Made by a program: the position numbers and the translations under genes
The notes under the pieces: generated by a model
Databases searched by the model: none
What the model was told of the DNA's origin: nothing
The model's input: the letters and a program-made list of their open reading frames with translations, nothing else
From: Hydractinia symbiolongicarpus
Taxonomy: Eukaryota > Cnidaria > Hydrozoa > Anthoathecata > Hydractiniidae
Assembly (NCBI RefSeq): GCF_029227915.1
Contig: NC_079886.1
Span: 24,344,501 to 24,404,500 of the forward strand
DNA length: 60,000 nucleotides
Direction of reading: 5' to 3'
Shown: piece by piece, positions 56,045-60,000 of the stretch
Layout of the letters: every line of letters starts with the position of its first letter
Position numbering within the stretch: position 1 is the stretch's first letter

Positions 56045-56785
56045 TTTTTTGGGGAATGGGTAGGAATGAAGGTGCCTCCTTCGTGCTCCGTCATATGCAC
56101 AAATATATAATGCATAACCTGAGCGTCAGGTTATGCGTTATAGGCGTTTTCATGCCCTGAGCGTCAGGTGCATGAGACAGATGAGATGCACTGAGCGTCA
56201 GATGCATCGACATGTCCTGAGCGTCAGGCACATGCTAATTATGGTGTTCTCTTCCATACCCTGAGCGTCAGGTGTATGAGAGATGCCCGGAGCGTCAGGG
56301 GCTTCAACATGCCCTGAGCGTCAGGCGCATGTTTCCTATACACATAATGACTACACTAGAGATGCCCTGAGCGTCAGGTGCATCGACATGTCCTGAGCGT
56401 CAGGCACATGCTAATTACTGGTGTTTTTATTCATACCCTGAGCGTCAGGTGTACGAGAGATGCCCTGAGCGTCAGGCGCATCGACATGTCCTGAGTGTCA
56501 GGCACATGCTAATTACTGGTGTTTTTATTCATACCCTGAGCGTCAGGTGTATGAGAGATGCCCTGAGCATCAGGGGCTTCATCATGCCCTGAGCGTCAGG
56601 CGCATGTTTCTTATTCACATGATGACTACACTAGAGATGCCCTGAGCGTCAGGCGCATCGACATGTCCTGAGCGTCAGGCACATGCTAATTACTTGTGTT
56701 CTTATTCTACAATGACTTTTATCAACACATTACTTGCCTAAACGGCTGACGAAGGAGGCCCAACACACCCAAATTCCCCCATATT
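56045..56785. mobile_element. Possible non-autonomous element carrying the hairpin array
   Basis: The array is bracketed by an imperfect inverted pair: 'ggggaatgggta...GCCTCCTTCGTgctCCGT' at about 56050-56091 and its inverse 'ACGgctgACGAAGGAGGC...acccaaattcccc' at about 56741-56780. The shared GCCTCCTTCGT is exact. No target duplication was recognised, so mobility is inferred. Confidence 0.5.
56113..56685. repeat. Array of 17 hairpins with CCTGA-GCG-TCAGG core
   Basis: Seventeen short quasi-palindromes share the core CCTGAGCGTCAGG (stem CCTGA/TCAGG, loop GCG). They begin at about 56113, 56151, 56185, 56211, 56255, 56282, 56308, 56361, 56387, 56432, 56459, 56485, 56530, 56557, 56583, 56636 and 56662. 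Each is extended by 4-5 further pairs that differ between types yet remain complementary: CATAA/TTATG, CATAC/GTATG, GATGC/GCATC, CATGC/GCATG and CATGT/ACATG. Most have one extra base on the 3' arm. They occur in a repeated order with fixed AT-rich spacers (ctaattactggtgttttta; tttcttattcacatgatgact). No protein is encoded. Confidence 0.93.
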
Positions 56786-57535
56786 GTAAAAAGGAACAAT
56801 AAGAAGAAACACACTATTGCATAATTCTCCAATATGACGTGATGCAATGTAATAACACAATAATAAATTCACATATGTAATTGACTGACACTGCCACACT
56901 TTATTGCACCAACACTCACAGCTGATATTACACAATGCAGTCATAAAAAAATTAATTTTGAATAAAGAAACTGTTAACGTTAAATAATATTAAGACAATT
57001 TAAATATGTCAACAAATTACACTGAACACACTAAAGAAGCCTCAAATTCCATAGCCTAGTGATCTTATTAATCATTGGCAATATTATTACACCAGTTTTC
57101 TAAAACATTGTAATTAAGTGAATATATCTGCGATAACAGTCACATCCTGGTTAACCAGATCTTACAGACTTCAAATGAAATTTTTTAACTTGATATGAAT
57201 GTTAAGAATGTTATTGTCCTATGAACTAAAATCATGTGGTGATAAGTGTGTGAGAGGATTCCATTTGTGTTTGGTAGGAGAGATGTACTCTGATACTGAA
57301 AATGGCTGAAAATGTCACTGATACTAAGTAATGCAACATAGTTTTATCGTAGTTGGGAAATTGGCTATCCCTCTAAAACAACAAAATCTCAGATAGATGA
57401 GCTGGAGTAATTGGTAGGCCAAGTACATGTATGTTACGCAAGCCTCCTGCTAAGCAGTCGGTTGAACCTGGAGTTTAAAATTTCAATAACTAGTTTGTGA
57501 TAAATAGATAACACAATAATAACTGGTTTCTCATT

Positions 57536-57691
57536 CATACCCTGAGCGTCAGGTGTATGAGAGATGCCCTGATCTTCAGATGCTTCATCATGCCCTGAGC
57601 GTCAGGCACATGTTTCTTATTCACATGATAACTGCACTAGAGATGCCCTGAGCGTCAGGTGCATCAACATGTTTTGAGCGTCAGGTACATG
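57536..57691. repeat. Second hairpin cluster, five units
   Basis: Five hairpins start at about 57536, 57563, 57589, 57642 and 57668 in the same type order and with the same spacers as the main array (CATAC-type, GATGC-type, CATGC-type, spacer, GATGC-type, CATGT-type). Two cores are degraded (CCTGATCTTCAGA, TTTGAGCGTCAGG). The intervening 850 bp (56690-57535) shows no hairpins and no recognisable gene. Confidence 0.88.
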
Positions 57692-60000
57692 CTAATTACT
57701 GGTGTTTTTATTCTACTTTATGAGAAACTCTTTTTATTCTGTCCACCCTTTTGTCTGTTATATGAAAATAAGTTTCTTAATGTTAAAAGATTATCTCATC
57801 CTGCTCAAATTTTTAAAAGTTTCTTGATATTTTTGACTTTCCAAGCCTAAGGTTTCTTATAGACTGGTTTCTTATAAAAAAACTGTGTAACATGCATAGT
57901 TTATTCATGTTTGGCATTGTGTTATAACCATAATAACGCTCTCATATTGGACTCCAGCAAGACAAACTCTCATGGTTTGTATTTGACCATTGACACAAGC
58001 GAGGTACTCAAAGATTTTAAACCTAATTCCTGAAGTGGAAATAATGGTGTTGACAATCGACAGCAGAACCCTTTGTATGCACGAAAACCAATACTTTCAT
58101 AAAATTGTTTGTAAATTTAGCTTCTGTTAATCCTTGTACTTATATACACTACACTTTATGTAAATATTTAAACTAAAGACGACATAAGAGTAGCTCAGAA
58201 CATGTATATGAATTAAAAAAATGTGAGATTTTATCAAATTAGTAGTTATTATTTTTATAATGCAATAAACGTCACAGTCAAAGCACAAGAGTGACCAAAT
58301 CTAACAATTTTTGTAACAGCAAAGGTGGAATGCCAACATGATTTTTCCTTTTCTTTTAAAGAACCCTCTTGTCAGTATGGGTGTTCCCAAAATAGAATTC
58401 CTGTAAATGGAAAGCCTGACCATATTTCTACCTTCACTTTCTTTTGCATCTAGAATCGTTTTTAACAATTTATTTCCTGATTTCCAAACACTCAGTGATC
58501 TAATTTATATGATTGTAACAAAATTGTGTGATGATTGCAAAACAGAATTTGTATTTATTATAAAGTCATAGCAAAAGCATGATAAAGTAAATAAGCATTT
58601 CCTTAATTTTGAAGAAGAACTACAAGGAAAGCCTGTCTAGTTTTATACCACCAATCGCTCAGCATCTAGGGATCAGCCAATAAGGTTATAAATTGTTCTA
58701 AATTGACAAAAAGTCATGTACCTAGGCACAAGAGTAGCCAATCCGACACAAAATTGCATTCAACATTGATGTTTGTTAATGTTACCCTAATAAGTGTTTA
58801 GATGAAATCATCTTGGGAGCTAAACTCCTTTTTAAGAGGCTTTTCGAATTAAGAACCCATCATAATGGGAACATCTTTGATTTTTTTTTTTTTTTGCAGA
58901 TACTCAGATTGATATTATAAGCTATGTAGTTAAAAGGATTGTTTGCTTGAAGTTTCATTTTTTTGTGAGAATTGTGTCTTTTGTGTTCCTTAACAGGCCC
59001 GGCTAAATTAAATTATTAAATTCTTCAGTGTTAAAGGAGGCCGACCATGGTTGAGGCCAACAGGCTAAGAAAATTTTTAAACTTTCGCCCCCCTAGATTG
59101 GCTAAAACATAGTTCAAATTCTGAATTATTGCGCTTGAAAGCCTTCACCAATGCAGGATTATATATAGAAACGCCATATTGTATGTAAGATATATTTTCA
59201 AAATAAGCAATATTAACATGGAAGCAAAATAAAGATAATGCCAGTCCTTTGTAAATTTTCTGAATACTCGCTTCCAGTTGTTGTGTGATTGAACAAATTA
59301 GTTGGCAATTTTGATCAGGTCTAGTTTATCATTCCTATCTTTTTGGAAATTGTTTTAATTGTGTTCAGCATCATTAATTACAATTTAAATTTTAAGACAT
59401 ACTGGTTAATGCAGATATAAAGAATAAAGAAAAAACTGCTAACGAAACAAAACATAAAAAGATGTTTTCTTCGGCTTCGCATACCGCTTATATATGCTTA
59501 AAATGACTAAATTTAAGCCTAGGGATGCTTATAAATGTCATGCTCATAAAATAAACATGTATAAGAATTGGAGCTTCGCATATAGAAAATTTTTTATTTG
59601 CATTACCACCTGGTAAAGGAATTCATAATAAAACAGCTATGTGTAGTCGTTCTGACACTGTTGTTCTAAGAATTTCGAACAGGTTTTAGGATGTTAACAA
59701 CGGTATGTAAACAGGGAAGCTAGGCAACTTAAAGGAGGGAATGTATATATATGTGTGTGAATCTAGAAATAAAGCAAAATGAGCCACAACAACAGATAGG
59801 TTTTCCTGTTAAGTAAGGATCTGTTAGATGACCTACCACGACTCACAATGTTAGCCTTTGTAGCCCCTAACTACTATTACTTAGTATTAACAAATGTAAA
59901 AGGATGATGAATTAAAACCACAGGGTTTAAATTGAACTTGCATAAAATCCATAATGGCTAGTAGAAGTGCATAACTAATTTGGATAACTAAGCTTTCTAT
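57692..60000. other. Intergenic, no gene seen
   Basis: There is no supportable exon, RNA gene or element. A T-rich tract with an acceptor-like end lies at 58880-58901 (tttttttttttttttgcag), but no open exon follows it. Confidence 0.45.

Noticed and set aside
56113-57691. CRISPR-like array, because of regularly repeated palindromic units
   Set aside because: The repeats are 13-base cores with variable stems, spacers are themselves repeated, no cas genes exist and the surrounding DNA is eukaryotic.

Overview
The window is about 60 kb of AT-rich eukaryotic DNA (roughly two thirds A+T by eye). It has intron-rich genes with canonical GT-AG splice sites and a heavy load of transposon debris. The gene set (RETREG/FAM134, MFSD6-like, ACBD5, aldo-keto reductase, FMC1) is metazoan. 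The repeat types (Ginger and TIR elements, tRNA-derived SINEs, RTE/CR1-type LINE tails, Ty3/gypsy, AT-rich 'cgcgaaaat' repeats) fit an invertebrate, most likely a cnidarian and perhaps a hydrozoan. The taxon is an inference from style only, because no rRNA or mitochondrial marker is present.

Layout. 1-0.8 kb: a 210-codon minus-strand ORF I cannot name. 2.5-5 kb: degenerate direct repeats and a TA-flanked TIR element with a second TIR element nested inside it. 7.1-13.4 kb: a complete Ginger-type cut-and-paste DNA transposon. It has matching TGTTCTGCCC... termini, a 4-bp AGGC target duplication, seven copies of a ~161-bp repeat in its 5' part, and a many-exon gene encoding an H2C2 zinc finger plus DDE integrase-type transposase and further downstream a PHD finger. 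14.2-16.2 kb: a decayed member of a mobile-looking multicopy gene family. 16.8-18.3 kb: LINE and SINE fragments. 18.7-23.3 kb: an ER-phagy receptor gene (RETREG/FAM134-like, 8 coding exons, C-terminal LIR). 25.7-27.2 kb: a two-exon gene for a small secreted cationic protein. 29.6-31.8 kb: an MFSD6-like transporter. 33.0-33.5 kb: a MITE with TA duplications. 33.6-40.9 kb, minus strand: a complete 9-exon ACBD5 gene with ACB domain, FFAT motif, coiled coil and tail anchor. Its first intron holds a ~295-bp pure (AT)n tract and a nest of two transposons. 43.1-48.7 kb, minus: a 9-exon aldo-keto reductase. 49.9-50.7 kb, minus: an FMC1-like ATP synthase assembly factor. 51.8-54.9 kb: a decayed Ty3/gypsy pol (PR-RT-RH-IN order) followed by LINE remnants and segmental duplications. 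56.1-57.7 kb: two clusters of short hairpins built around CCTGA-GCG-TCAGG with differing but self-complementary flanks, which is the most unusual structure here. 57.7-60 kb: no recognisable gene.

The host genes are independent housekeeping genes rather than a pathway cluster, although RETREG and ACBD5 both act at the ER (ER-phagy; ER-peroxisome contact). Exon models were assembled by eye from splice sites and reading-frame phase. All joins described as in phase were checked by counting bases.
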